64,000 nucleotides of DNA from Anaerolineae bacterium (GCA_023382655.1 JAHDWK010000026.1:35578-99577), one strand, 5' to 3'. Positions 1 to 9,121 are shown, numbered from the stretch's first letter. The notes: generated by a model from the letters alone, not told the origin. A program made the numbers and translations.

Positions 1-371
1 GGCTGGGAAACGTAGAGGTCGTTCACATCCACGCCACAACGTTCGGCATAGTTGGGGTCGAGAGCGTGTTCCATATCCACAAAAGCGCAGACGCCGCCGC
101 GCTTTTGGGCTTCGGCAATGATGTGCTGGCAGAGGGTGGTCTTGCCAGAAGATTCCGGCCCATAAATTTCCACCACACGACCACGCGGTACGCCACCCAC
201 GCCCAGGGCAATATCTAGCGCCAGCGAGCCGGTGGGAATGGATTCAACATGCATGTGCTGCGCCTCACCCAAACGCATGATAGTGCCTTCACCAAACCGT
301 TTGGTGAGTGCATCCAGTGTTTTTTCCAGGGTAGCGCCACGGCCGTCCCCAGACCCATTTGTTTTTGCCAT
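1..371 (-). CDS. recA: Recombinase RecA, N-terminal part (gene runs off the window start)
   Basis: RecA forms ATP-dependent filaments on single-stranded DNA for homologous repair and triggers LexA self-cleavage in the SOS response. About 123 N-terminal residues are visible: the typical ALDALTKRFGEGTIMRLG segment, the LALDIALGVGGVPRGRVVEI strand, the Walker A motif GPESSGKTT and the following helix with FVDMEHALDP. The start is the ATG at 371, preceded by a good AAGGAG ribosome site. A promoter and two SOS boxes lie directly upstream. The C-terminal two thirds lie outside the window. Confidence 0.97.
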   Translation of the reverse strand, partial: MAKTNGSGDGRGATLEKTLDALTKRFGEGTIMRLGEAQHMHVESIPTGSLALDIALGVGGVPRGRVVEIYGPESSGKTTLCQHIIAEAQKRGGVCAFVDMEHALDPNYAERCGVDVNDLYVSQ

Positions 372-417
372 GAGATTGTCTCCTTATTGGCTGTGTAATT
401 GCGGTAAGAATGGCAGG

Positions 418-477
418 AGTTTAGCACGAATGTTCTAATCCGTCAATGGTTAAAAGTCGTTTTTGGAACGTATGTTC
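418..477 (-). promoter_or_regulatory. recA promoter with two LexA/SOS boxes
   Basis: On the minus strand a -35 TTGACG (446-441) and a -10 TAAACT (423-418) are separated by 17 bp. A perfect GAAC-N4-GTTC palindrome at 466-477 lies upstream of the -35. A second near-match, GAACATTCGTGC (436-425), lies in the spacer between -35 and -10, where repressor binding would block RNA polymerase. GAAC-N4-GTTC is the Gram-positive (DinR-type) LexA operator, so this is a standard SOS-controlled recA promoter. No lexA gene is in the window. Confidence 0.75.
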
Positions 478-504
478 GACAATGATTTATTTGCAAATCA
501 GGGG

Positions 505-1794
505 TTACTCAGGTGCTTGACAGCCGTCGAGCAGGTGGGTGTAATCCTGCCGTTTGCGGATGACCGCATAATGATGACCGTTTACCAGTATTTCGGCGGG
601 TTTAAGACGGCCGTTGTAGTTCGATGCCATCGCATAACCATACGCACCCGCCTGCATAATTGCCAGTAAATCGCCGGGTTGTAACGGGGGCAAGTTGCGG
701 TCTTTGGCCAACCAATCGCCCGTTTCACAAATAGGGCCGACGATGGTGTAAGGACTGGTTGCCATTTCATCGGCCACTGGCATGACGGGCACAACAGGAT
801 GATAAGCGTCATACAGGGTGGGGCGAATCAGGTCACTCATGCCCGCATCTACGATGGCAAATTGTGTGCCACCCTGGCTCTTGGTGTAGGTGACACGGGT
901 GAGCAGGCAGCCCGTTGGCCCCACAATGGAACGGCCTGGCTCCATGACCACGCCGTAACCGGCAGCGAGAATGGGTTGCGTCACGGCCGTGACCCAGCCC
1001 TCAATAGAAATCTGATTTCTCAAGCCGCCTGTGGTCGCCGAAATCGGATTTCTTGGGTCGCCATAATCAATGCCCAATCCTCCGCCTACATCCACATACT
1101 CCAACCGAATGCCGCTGCTGGTCAATTCTTCGGCCATGTGTACCAGGAAGTGGGCGGATTGTACGAACGGGGACACGGCCGTAATCTGTGAACCGATATG
1201 CGCCGCCAGACCAACCGGGTGCAGCCAGGGGTGTTCGCGGGCGGTGTGCAGGAGGGTGACGGCCGTTTCCGGGGCCACGCCAAATTTGTGCCACTTCTCA
1301 CCAGTAGTCATGTAGGGGTGGGTTTCGGCGTGAATGTCCGGGTTGACGCGCACGCCAATGCGTGCTATTTGTTGCCGTTCCGCGGCAACGGCGGCAATGG
1401 CTTCCAATTCCATCGCCGATTCTACATGCAGGGCGCGAATACCATTTTCCAAGGCCATTTCGATTTCGTCACGCCGTTTGCCGACGCCGGAAAAGATGAT
1501 TTTGTGAGGCGGGATACCGGCGTGCAGTGCCAGGAACAGTTCACCCCCACTGGTGACATCAGCCCCTAGACCGGCTTCCCCCAGCAGGCGCAGAATGGCC
1601 GGGTTATTGTTGGCTTTGACGGCGTAACAGGCGAGGGTAAAGGCGCTGGACTCAGCCGTGACAAAAGCGGCCGCACGCTGTTGCAATTCAGCCTGGCTAT
1701 AAACGTAAACGGGTGTACCTACGGCCGTGGCGATCTCCGCCAGCGGCACATCTTCACACCAAAGCTGGTTGTCGTGATAATGAAAAGCTACCAT
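505..1794 (-). CDS. lysA: Diaminopimelate decarboxylase
   Basis: PLP-dependent decarboxylation of meso-diaminopimelate to L-lysine, the last step of lysine synthesis, in the cytoplasm. The 429-residue protein has the fold-type III architecture: an N-terminal barrel with the PLP lysine in YAVKANNNP, the GADVTSGGEL motif, HIGSQIT, the phosphate-binding VDVGGGLGIDYG, the EPGRSIVG motif and the C-terminal cysteine motif GPICETGDWL, followed by YNGRLKP near the end. Length is normal for LysA. It starts with ATG at 1794 and is transcribed in the same direction as recA, about 130 bp away; recA has its own promoter in that gap. Confidence 0.95.
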   Translation of the reverse strand: MVAFHYHDNQLWCEDVPLAEIATAVGTPVYVYSQAELQQRAAAFVTAESSAFTLACYAVKANNNPAILRLLGEAGLGADVTSGGELFLALHAGIPPHKIIFSGVGKRRDEIEMALENGIRALHVESAMELEAIAAVAAERQQIARIGVRVNPDIHAETHPYMTTGEKWHKFGVAPETAVTLLHTAREHPWLHPVGLAAHIGSQITAVSPFVQSAHFLVHMAEELTSSGIRLEYVDVGGGLGIDYGDPRNPISATTGGLRNQISIEGWVTAVTQPILAAGYGVVMEPGRSIVGPTGCLLTRVTYTKSQGGTQFAIVDAGMSDLIRPTLYDAYHPVVPVMPVADEMATSPYTIVGPICETGDWLAKDRNLPPLQPGDLLAIMQAGAYGYAMASNYNGRLKPAEILVNGHHYAVIRKRQDYTHLLDGCQAPE

Positions 1795-1876
1795 GTTGAT
1801 ATTCTACCTTCTTCCCGAAGTTCGTAAGCTAAAGTCTATAATCCCATGACGGAATGCGGATCACCGATTACGGATT

Positions 1877-4408
1877 TTACTGGCAGCCGAAGTCTGACAC
1901 AAAAAGCTCTTTTTCCACAATTTGGCCATCCCCGGAGATGATCTTGCCGATGCCGATGACGGCGCCCTGGTTTAGACTGCTGACTTCAAAGCCAAACCCG
2001 TCATTAGCAAGCGGGCCGGCCATTTTTTGCCCATTCCAATAATAGGTGTAACGGCCGTCGCCGCCGTGACCCAGCATAAAAACAGTGCGGTAGTAGACGT
2101 TGTTTTCACAGCGTGGCCTATTAACGGGGTAAATGTCCAGCGTTAAAAGAGGGCAGCTTCCGGTCTGGCAATTGGAAGGTGGGGTAATAGGGGCAGTGGT
2201 CACGGCCGTGTCCATCACCGGCAAATTATCGATCTCCCCGCCCCAATCCAGGCGCGGCGCATGGACAAACCCTTGTATCCCCTCGCCATTTTCCACAAAA
2301 AGCCACTCGCTGTTTACCGAACGGCCCAGGACCGACACTGTTTCGCCGACGCCGATGTAGGTTATTTCCGGCGCGGCGGTGTCTGGTGCGGTGAAGAGGC
2401 TGGACGCCACCTGAGCTACGGCCAGGGTGGTGGTCATGGTTTGGGTCGTGGAGGCAGTTGGCGACAGTGTGGCCGTGGCGGTATGAGTGGGTGCAGGGGT
2501 GCGGCTGGGCACGGGCGTAGCCGTTTGGGTCGGTTCCAGCGTGGTCGTGGGTGTGGTGGTCGCCGTGGTTGTCGGTGTGGCGGAGGGGGAAACAAGGATT
2601 TCGGCGGCGCTGGCCGGCGGTGGCGATAATTGTTGCTGCCTGGCCCACCCGCCGATGAAGATAAAGATCACAAACGCAAGGGCCATGAGCCATAATACCG
2701 GCTTTTTATAGCGGGCGAATGGGCGAGGTGAGGTGGATGGGTGTGATCGCAGCGACAGCAGCGGGGTGGGTGGCGGCGTTTGCGGATTTTGCGCCAGCAC
2801 AATGCGGCTGGTGTTTTGGTAAGCAAAGGAGGCCCATTTGTACGGCCGTACCCCATTCTGCGATGTTTTGCGCTGCAAATGCTCATGAATATAGGCAAAA
2901 ACCTCGTCAATGGTGACACGGCCGTTGTGGTCATGGTCGGCTGCCCCCGTTTTCAACCCTTCAATGAAAAAATGGGTGAAGAGTGAAGGCATGGCTGACC
3001 CGGTGACGGCATCCTGATGCCATTCATAATGTACCCGGTCTGCGGACGACAGGATCACCCGTTCGTGCCCATTGCGGTTAAACGCATCATCTGTTGTCGC
3101 CACCCGCCCGATCAATTCCTGACTATCCCGGTTGCTGGCATTACTAAAGGTACAGTCAAATACCACCACTTGCTGCCACGCCTGGCTGTCGTCCATCACT
3201 TCGGCCAGATAAGACGCGGGAATGGCAGTGGCGCGCAGCAGATTGTGTTCTGTGTCTTGAGCCGTCAGGTACAGCTTTTCCTCTGTGCCGATGGCCGCAT
3301 GTCCCATGAAATAGAGCAGCAACAAATCCTCTTTAGCGCCATCGGCAAAAAAGTGAGCGACAGCCCGCCGGATGGCATCGGCGGATTCATCCACCAGCGT
3401 AGCTACCTGGTCAAACCGGCCCACATGGGGATCACGCAGCACATCCACCAGGCGATGGACATTAGCCGTGGGCCGGGTCAGATGGGCCAGGGTGGGGTCA
3501 TGGTATTCGCTGTTGCTGATGATGAGCGCCAGTCGCCGCCCCACGCGGGGATGGGGTGGTTCCACCACCACCGCCGCGGTCGGCAATTCCACATCAGGCG
3601 TCAGCGTGCAAATGGCCTGGGCGAAGGCGACGGCCGTTTCATACCGATCGGCCGGCTGCTTAGCCATGGCTTTGTTGATGATGGTCTGAATTTCTGGGGG
3701 CAGGTCTGGCCGGGCATCCAGAATACGGGGCGTTGGCTCAAACATATGTTTGACGGCCACAGCTATGGGCGTGTTGGATTGGTAGGGGTGTTTACCGGAG
3801 AGCATCTCGTAGAGGATGATGCCCAGGGTGTAAATGTCGGAACGGCCGTCCAACTCTGTCTCCCCTTGAATTTGTTCGGGACTCATGTACGCAGGTGTAC
3901 CCACTGCGCCACCTGTATCGGTTAGCTGCGTGGTCGCCTTTGTCATTTTCACCGTGCCAAAGTCAGAAATGTACGGTTCACCGCGCTGGTCGAACAAGAT
4001 ATTACTGGGTTTGAGGTCACGGTGAACGACCTTATGGGCATGAACTTCATCCAACGCCGGCGCCAGCCGCCCCATGATAAAGGCGGCATCCGCCAGACTT
4101 AATGGCCCCTGATGCAGCCGCTCAGCCAAAGACCCCCCCGTCATAAAGCGCATGACCAGGTAAGGCTGTCCCTTTTCTTCGCCAAAATCATAGACAGGGA
4201 CAATCGCAGGGTCGGCGAGCGCGGCGACAACTTTGGCTTCCCGTTCAAATCGCCGCCTAAACGTGGGATGATGAGACAATTCCACCGGCAGCAATTTAAT
4301 AGCCACTTCCCGCTCGAAATGGGGATCATGAGCGAGAAAAACCGTTGACATCCCGCCACGACCGAGTTCTGCTTGAATTCGATAACGGCCGATCGTTTCA
4401 GGTACCAT
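1877..4408 (-). CDS. Membrane-anchored Ser/Thr protein kinase fused to a caspase-like (C14) domain
   Basis: A multi-domain protein of 843 residues. Residues about 7-275 are a Hanks-type kinase with GRGGMSTV glycine loop, Lys38 in VAIKLL, catalytic HRDLKPSN (129-136), DFG (149-151) and TPAYMSPEQ. Residues about 290-535 look like a peptidase C14 caspase domain: the core strand RRLALIISNSEY, histidine in LYFMGH (His370) and cysteine in VVVFDC (Cys419), followed by an EF-hand-like DHDHNGRVTIDE. One membrane segment lies at about 570-588, then a Thr/Pro-rich extracytoplasmic stalk, an SH3b-like domain with VSVLGRSVNSEWLFVE, and a C-terminal cysteine-containing domain ending FGCQ. So kinase and caspase are cytoplasmic and the tail senses outside. 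All catalytic residues needed by both enzymes appear present. The start is ATG 4408; an in-frame TTG at 4411 is also possible. Confidence 0.85.
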   Translation of the reverse strand: MVPETIGRYRIQAELGRGGMSTVFLAHDPHFEREVAIKLLPVELSHHPTFRRRFEREAKVVAALADPAIVPVYDFGEEKGQPYLVMRFMTGGSLAERLHQGPLSLADAAFIMGRLAPALDEVHAHKVVHRDLKPSNILFDQRGEPYISDFGTVKMTKATTQLTDTGGAVGTPAYMSPEQIQGETELDGRSDIYTLGIILYEMLSGKHPYQSNTPIAVAVKHMFEPTPRILDARPDLPPEIQTIINKAMAKQPADRYETAVAFAQAICTLTPDVELPTAAVVVEPPHPRVGRRLALIISNSEYHDPTLAHLTRPTANVHRLVDVLRDPHVGRFDQVATLVDESADAIRRAVAHFFADGAKEDLLLLYFMGHAAIGTEEKLYLTAQDTEHNLLRATAIPASYLAEVMDDSQAWQQVVVFDCTFSNASNRDSQELIGRVATTDDAFNRNGHERVILSSADRVHYEWHQDAVTGSAMPSLFTHFFIEGLKTGAADHDHNGRVTIDEVFAYIHEHLQRKTSQNGVRPYKWASFAYQNTSRIVLAQNPQTPPPTPLLSLRSHPSTSPRPFARYKKPVLWLMALAFVIFIFIGGWARQQQLSPPPASAAEILVSPSATPTTTATTTPTTTLEPTQTATPVPSRTPAPTHTATATLSPTASTTQTMTTTLAVAQVASSLFTAPDTAAPEITYIGVGETVSVLGRSVNSEWLFVENGEGIQGFVHAPRLDWGGEIDNLPVMDTAVTTAPITPPSNCQTGSCPLLTLDIYPVNRPRCENNVYYRTVFMLGHGGDGRYTYYWNGQKMAGPLANDGFGFEVSSLNQGAVIGIGKIISGDGQIVEKELFVSDFGCQ

Positions 4409-4417
4409 CAATCAAAA

Positions 4418-4445
4418 ATTATAGGAAGTGGTTTAAGGGGAACAA
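4418..4445 (-). promoter_or_regulatory. Promoter of the kinase-caspase gene, possibly giving a leaderless mRNA
   Basis: Minus strand: -35 TTGTTC (4445-4440), 16-bp spacer, -10 TATAAT (4423-4418). The ATG at 4408 lies only 9 bp after the -10 box, so transcription would begin at or just before the TTG/ATG start pair. There is no room for a Shine-Dalgarno site. Confidence 0.5.
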
Positions 4446-4570
4446 TGTAAAATTAGCGGCTTATTCACGTTATCAGGCTCAGTCAGTACAGAAGTACGGG
4501 GTATCTGCCAGCCACAAAACGCAACTTTCAGGGGGTTGGCGCGATATGACCGATAACCCATTTGCCACGC

Positions 4571-4599
4571 TTCAAAAAAGAGACATGCTCTGTTATAAT
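4571..4599 (+). promoter_or_regulatory. Promoter of the LysM lipoprotein gene
   Basis: A consensus -10 TATAAT at 4594-4599 is preceded after 17 bp by TTCAAA at 4571-4576, a plausible -35. Transcription would start near 4606, giving a leader of about 55 nt that ends in the strong ribosome site GAGGAGGT at 4651-4658. Confidence 0.5.
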
Positions 4600-4661
4600 G
4601 TCTGCGTTATTTATGTTGAATTGCAGAGAAAGGGGTGTGTAGAACAAATCGAGGAGGTATG

Positions 4662-5036
4662 ATGCGAACACCTGCAATAGTTATAATTTCCCTGTTAGTG
4701 ATGGCTTTGTTGATGGCGGCGTGTGGACAATTAGGTGGCGGCAGCGAGGTCGAGAGTCCTGAAACCGCCGAAGTTATCCCCCCCACGCCGACAAACACAG
4801 CCACGCCGACGCCAACTTTACCGGCTACCTTTACGCCCGTTGCGGCAAGTTTCGGTGGCAGTCTGTATGTAATTGGTGGTACCAGGTCTGTGCATATTGT
4901 GCAGCCGGGAGACACGTTGGGTATCCTGGCCAAACAATATGGCATCACGGTGGATGCGATTGCCAGAGCCAATCGCATTTCCAACTACAATCTAATTGAA
5001 GTTGGGCAGGTGTTGTATATCCCGCCCTGTGAATGA
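4662..5036 (+). CDS. LysM-domain lipoprotein
   Basis: A small secreted lipoprotein, likely anchored outside the membrane and binding peptidoglycan. The signal peptide ends in the lipobox LMAAC, so the mature protein starts with the lipidated cysteine. A Thr/Pro-rich linker follows and then a single C-terminal LysM domain (VQPGDTLGILAKQYGITVDA, ending GQVLYIPPC). LysM domains bind N-acetylglucosamine polymers such as peptidoglycan. The start is taken as the second of two adjacent ATGs (4659 and 4662), because it has the better spacing to GAGGAGGT. It faces clpC tail to tail across a shared terminator. Confidence 0.88.
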   Translation: MRTPAIVIISLLVMALLMAACGQLGGGSEVESPETAEVIPPTPTNTATPTPTLPATFTPVAASFGGSLYVIGGTRSVHIVQPGDTLGILAKQYGITVDAIARANRISNYNLIEVGQVLYIPPCE

Positions 5037-5060
5037 CCGACCGGTCGGCTAGAGTCATAA

Positions 5061-5090
5061 AAAAAGCCCACAGTTTGCTGTGGGCTTTTT
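5061..5090. terminator. Bidirectional intrinsic terminator between the LysM gene and clpC
   Basis: A 13-bp perfect stem (AAAAAGCCCACAG at 5061-5073 against CTGTGGGCTTTTT at 5078-5090) with a TTTG loop and a U-run on either strand. It sits between the convergent genes ending at 5036 (+) and 5122 (-), so it can stop both. Confidence 0.9.
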
Positions 5091-5121
5091 ACTTTAATTC
5101 GTGAAAAATGGACTTGTGGAA

Positions 5122-7635
5122 TTACATGGCGGGTATGGGTAAAGTTTCCACTTCGGGTGCGGGTTCTTCTTTGTGCCGCAAGACAATGTTATCATCTTGA
5201 ATATCTAGAAAGACCGTTTCCCCAGCGACAAATCCACCAGCCAAAACAGCATCAGACAGGCGATCTTCTACTTCCATTTGGATGAGGCGGCGCAACGGCC
5301 GTGCCCCAAATTCCGCATCATACCCATGTTCCGCTAACCAGTCACGGGCGGCGTCCGTTGCTTCAATCGTTAATTCGTGGTCTATCAGCCGGTCATTCAC
5401 CTCATTCAGGATAATATCCACAATGCGACGAATGTTTTCTTTGCTTAACTGCCGGAAAACCACAATGCTGTCTACACGGTTGATAAATTCGGGTCGGAAC
5501 TGCTTTTTCAGTTCCTCCAGCAGTGTCTTTTGCATGACCGCATATTGTTGATTCGCTTCGGTCACATCGTCCCGGCGGAAGGAGAAGCCCAGATTTGGCC
5601 CGCGCTTGATGGTATCGGCCCCCACGTTGGAGGTCATAATGATCATGGCATTGCGGAAATTGACCTTCTGCCCTTTGGCGTCAGACAAATGACCTTCTTC
5701 CATGATTTGCAGCAGCAGATTGAACGCTTCCGGGTGCGCTTTTTCAATTTCATCAAAGACGACAATAGAGTACGGCCGTCGTCGCACTGCTTCCGTTAAC
5801 TGCCCGGCATCTTCATAGCCCACATACCCTGGTGGGGAACCAACCAGCCGGGCCACGTTATGCCGTTCCATGAATTCAGACATGTCCAACTGCACCAGGG
5901 CATCTTCGCTGCCAAACAAGAACATTGCCAGCGCTTTGGTCAATTCGGTTTTGCCCACACCGGTCGGCCCGAGGAAGATAAACGACCCAATGGGGCGGTT
6001 AGGGTCTTTCAATCCGGCGCGCGCGCGGCGCACGGCTTTGGAAATGGCCTCAATCGCTTCTTGTTGCCCCACGATTGCTTTGCGCAATTCGTCTTCCATA
6101 TGCAACAGACGTTCGGATTCTTCATGGGTGAACTGGTAGACGGGAATGCCCGTCCACATCGCCAGCACTTCGGCAATATCTTCGGCCGTGACGCTGACGG
6201 AGTATTCGCCCTCGTTGCTGGCGCGCATACTGTCAAGCCGGCGCTGCAACTCTTCTTCACGAGTGCGCAAATCTTCAGCGTATTCGTAACGGCCGTCTTC
6301 AATTGACTGTGTCCGTTCATCACGAATTTCGCGCAGTTCGTCGTAGGCTTCGCGGATGTCCGCCACATGGGGCACACGGTACATGCGCACGCGGGAGGCG
6401 CTCTCGTCAATCAGGTCAATCGCCTTGTCCGGCAAAAAGCGGTCGGTGACGTACCGGGTGGACAGGTTAACGGCCGCTTCAATCGCTTCCTGGGTGATGA
6501 ACAGATTATGATGCTGTTCGTAGGCCCCTTTGATCCCCTGCAAAATCTGGATGCTTTCTTCGGGCGACGGCTCATCCACATATATTGGCTGGAAGCGGCG
6601 TTCCAGGGCGGCATCGCTTTCAATGTACTTGCGGTACTCTTCCAGCGTCGTGGCGCCGATAGTTTGTAGCTCACCCCGCGCCAGCGCCGGTTTGAGGATG
6701 TTGGCCGCATCTACAGAACTACCGGCCGAACCGGCCCCCACTAGCATATGCACTTCGTCAATAAAAAGGATGGAGTCGCTGGATTTTAACTCTTCAATGA
6801 CGCGCTTGAGCCGTTCTTCAAACTGCCCCCGGTACATTGTCCCGGCTACCAGGCTGCCTACATCCAGTTGCAGCACGCGCTTGTTGTGCAGGACATCAGG
6901 CACACGGCCGTCTACAATCCGTTGCGCCAATCCTTCAATGATGGCTGTCTTGCCCACCCCCGGTTCGCCAATCAAGGCGGGATTATTCTTAGTGCGCCGT
7001 GCCAAAATCTGGATGACGCGCTCAATCTCCATGTTACGACCGATCACCGGGTCCAGCTTATTTTCTTCGGCCATCGCCGTCAGATCGGTGGCTAATTGAT
7101 CCACCATGGGCGTCTTGCTTTTTTCCTTCTTTGTCGGAGAGCCGCCTCGTTTAGCAGGCGCGGCCGTTTCTGTGGCTGCCACCGGGCTTTCTTTCAACAT
7201 CCGCCGTGTCTGGCGGCGAATTTGCTCCGGACTGATGCCAAATTTGCGTAGTACATCAATCGCCAGTCCTTCATTTTGCCGCGCCAGGCCCAGCAACAGA
7301 TGCTCCGTGCTGATGTAATGCTGGCCCATACGTCGGGCTTCTTCCACCGCTAATTCCAGCAGCCGTTTGGTGCTGGGCGAAAGTTCAATTTTGGTAAAAG
7401 GAGTACGGGTGCCTGGTCCCCCAGACAGGCGTTCTACCATGGCTTGCACACGGGCCGCATCCAGCCCTAATTCGCGCAGCACCCGCCCGGCCACGCCCCC
7501 TTCTTCCCGCAGTAAGCCAATAAGTACATGCTCACTGCCAATATAGCTATGGTTTAAGCGTTCAGCTTCTTCTTGCGCCAGACTTAATACGCGGCGCGCA
7601 CGCTGTGTAAATCGTTCCCAGTTTTTTGAGTTCAC
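5122..7635 (-). CDS. clpC: ATP-dependent Clp protease ATP-binding subunit ClpC
   Basis: Class I AAA+ unfoldase that feeds proteins to ClpP or acts as a chaperone. The 837-residue protein has a double Clp_N repeat (about 1-145), a charged linker, a first AAA module with Walker A GEPGVGKT and Walker B LFIDEVHM, a middle UVR/M-domain region (DGRYEYAEDLRTREEEL), a second AAA module with GPTGVGKT and VVFDEIEKAH, and a D2-small C-terminal domain. The UVR-type middle domain marks ClpC rather than ClpA or ClpB. It starts with GTG at 7635 after a GAGG ribosome site. No mcsA/mcsB/ctsR neighbours are present, so the Firmicute-type stress operon is absent here. Confidence 0.96.
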   Translation of the reverse strand: MNSKNWERFTQRARRVLSLAQEEAERLNHSYIGSEHVLIGLLREEGGVAGRVLRELGLDAARVQAMVERLSGGPGTRTPFTKIELSPSTKRLLELAVEEARRMGQHYISTEHLLLGLARQNEGLAIDVLRKFGISPEQIRRQTRRMLKESPVAATETAAPAKRGGSPTKKEKSKTPMVDQLATDLTAMAEENKLDPVIGRNMEIERVIQILARRTKNNPALIGEPGVGKTAIIEGLAQRIVDGRVPDVLHNKRVLQLDVGSLVAGTMYRGQFEERLKRVIEELKSSDSILFIDEVHMLVGAGSAGSSVDAANILKPALARGELQTIGATTLEEYRKYIESDAALERRFQPIYVDEPSPEESIQILQGIKGAYEQHHNLFITQEAIEAAVNLSTRYVTDRFLPDKAIDLIDESASRVRMYRVPHVADIREAYDELREIRDERTQSIEDGRYEYAEDLRTREEELQRRLDSMRASNEGEYSVSVTAEDIAEVLAMWTGIPVYQFTHEESERLLHMEDELRKAIVGQQEAIEAISKAVRRARAGLKDPNRPIGSFIFLGPTGVGKTELTKALAMFLFGSEDALVQLDMSEFMERHNVARLVGSPPGYVGYEDAGQLTEAVRRRPYSIVVFDEIEKAHPEAFNLLLQIMEEGHLSDAKGQKVNFRNAMIIMTSNVGADTIKRGPNLGFSFRRDDVTEANQQYAVMQKTLLEELKKQFRPEFINRVDSIVVFRQLSKENIRRIVDIILNEVNDRLIDHELTIEATDAARDWLAEHGYDAEFGARPLRRLIQMEVEDRLSDAVLAGGFVAGETVFLDIQDDNIVLRHKEEPAPEVETLPIPAM

Positions 7636-7671
7636 CGGTGTTTACCTCGGTTTGGCTCGCCGGTCTTTGCC

Positions 7672-7715
7672 CGGTAATCGGTGAAGGCAGTCGGTAATCG
7701 GTGAAGCGATTACCT
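7672..7715. repeat. Degenerate short tandem/inverted repeat between clpC and the S1 protein gene
   Basis: The unit CGGTAATCGGTGAAG occurs twice (7672 and 7692), followed by the inverted CGATTACC. It belongs to the GGTAATC/GATTACC word family seen at 12061, 46870 and 63690. It lies between the S1-domain gene, which ends at 7718, and clpC, which starts at 7635. Confidence 0.7.
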
Positions 7716-7717
7716 GA

Positions 7718-8887
7718 CTATTGTTCACTGAGTAACGCCAAATCAGACTCGACGAATTTTGCAGAAGCGACCTGCCTGATGCTCAGACCAAGCTGTCGCT
7801 GCTCCGCGTCAATACGAATAATACGAACCGATACTACCTGACCTACTTTCACAATGTCGCGGGGATGAGTGACATGCGTTTCGGAAATTTCGGAAATATG
7901 AATTAACCCTTCTAACTGATAATCATCATGGAGACGGGCAAATGCACCATAGGGAGCCAGTTTGGTCAGGGTGGCGTCAAAAAGCTGTCCCACCTGGTAA
8001 TGTTCATCAATGGTCGTCCAGGGATCAGGTTGTAATCGTTTCAGACTCAGCGCCAGCCGTTCTTTATCCTGGTCAATAGAGAGAACCTGGACTTTAACTT
8101 CCTGGCCCGTTTTCAAAACTTCGTTGGGGTTATTGATGCGTTTCCAACTAATTTCAGAAAGATGGATCAGCCCTTCCAGCCCGCCAATGTCCACAAAAGC
8201 GCCAAAGTTCGCCAGGTTGATGACACGGCCGTCAAACACATCCCCTTCTTTTATTTCCGATAGCAATTTGGTTCGTTTGCCCTGGCGTATTTCGGTGGCA
8301 GCGTCCTTTTCGGACAGAATGAGGCGGTTGCGCTCTGCATCCACTTCCACTACCTTCACCGTTATTGGCTGGCCCACCGATTTTTGTAGGGCGCCCTGAC
8401 TCTGCTGCACCGCCTGCTGCCGCTCCCGGCTAAATTGCGATTTGGGCACAAAGCCGCGTAGCTGCCCAATTTGCACCAGCAGCCCCCCTTTGTTGTGCCC
8501 GGCAATCTGCCCTTCCGTGGCCTCTTTGGCGCGTAAGCAGTGCTCCATGTTGGCCCAGTCCTGGTATTCCACCGCTTTGGTAAACGACACAATCAAGTTG
8601 CCCTGCTCGTCTTCCAGAGACACAACATAGATTTGCACTTCATTGCCTACGGCCAACTGGTTGCGGGTGTTAACATCCAATGTCTGCACTTCCGCCATGG
8701 GAATAATCCCTTCGGATTTGGCGCCGATGTCCACCAAAATCTCGTTGTTCCGGTGCGCCACCACCCATCCCTTCCGGGTTTCCCCGGCTGCCGGCAGGTT
8801 AAAATCTTCACCCAGCAAAAAATCCATGGGGTGGCTTGATTCACTGTCTGTGTAGGTTAATTCATTAACCAAATTCTTTCTTCCCAT
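7718..8887 (-). CDS. S1 RNA-binding domain protein, ribosomal protein S1-like
   Basis: A 389-residue protein with four S1 (OB-fold) domains in tandem: about 36-105 (GWVVAHRNNEILVDIGAKSEGIIP), 120-190 (EGQIAGHNKGGLLVQIG), 205-275 (FDGRVINLANFGAFVDIG...LIHLSEISW) and 290-365 (PYGAFARL...GLIHISEIS). Domains 3 and 4 keep the typical RNA-binding FGAF and HLSE/HISE signatures. It probably helps ribosomes bind mRNA, as bacterial S1 does; the four-domain size matches the shorter S1 of Gram-positive-like lineages. It has its own promoter just upstream and may also read into clpC. Start ATG 8887, with AAAGG next to it. Confidence 0.85.
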   Translation of the reverse strand: MGRKNLVNELTYTDSESSHPMDFLLGEDFNLPAAGETRKGWVVAHRNNEILVDIGAKSEGIIPMAEVQTLDVNTRNQLAVGNEVQIYVVSLEDEQGNLIVSFTKAVEYQDWANMEHCLRAKEATEGQIAGHNKGGLLVQIGQLRGFVPKSQFSRERQQAVQQSQGALQKSVGQPITVKVVEVDAERNRLILSEKDAATEIRQGKRTKLLSEIKEGDVFDGRVINLANFGAFVDIGGLEGLIHLSEISWKRINNPNEVLKTGQEVKVQVLSIDQDKERLALSLKRLQPDPWTTIDEHYQVGQLFDATLTKLAPYGAFARLHDDYQLEGLIHISEISETHVTHPRDIVKVGQVVSVRIIRIDAEQRQLGLSIRQVASAKFVESDLALLSEQ

Positions 8888-8914
8888 CCTTTATAACATT
8901 GCACTTTTGTCTCG

Positions 8915-8942
8915 ATTATACTGGGTTCAAGCATGTTGGCAA
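8915..8942 (-). promoter_or_regulatory. Promoter of the S1-domain protein gene
   Basis: Minus strand: -35 TTGCCA (8942-8937), 16-bp spacer, -10 TATAAT (8920-8915). It predicts a short leader of about 20 nt before ATG 8887. The remaining intergenic DNA up to 9121 shows nothing else recognisable. Confidence 0.6.
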
Positions 8943-9121
8943 TAACACAATTGGCCCGCTAATGAAGTTCATACGCCATGTGCGCCCCCGCAAACGATGG
9001 GTTATTATTGACCTTCAAATAATGATTTTGGTTCGTAGGAAGGACTTCAGTTGGTTTGCCCCCTGAAGCAGTTACCACAAACCAGGAATCTTCTTGATTA
9101 CGCAATGTTATATTGACCTTC

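Noticed and set aside
2226..2693. Long alternative frames inside the kinase-caspase gene, rich in His/Thr or Gly
   Set aside because: They are shadows of the Thr/Pro linker of the kinase-caspase protein in other frames, with no ribosome site or domain.
3017..3925. A 302-residue plus-strand frame opposite to the kinase domain
   Set aside because: It mirrors the conserved kinase and caspase motifs of the minus strand and has no homology signals of its own.
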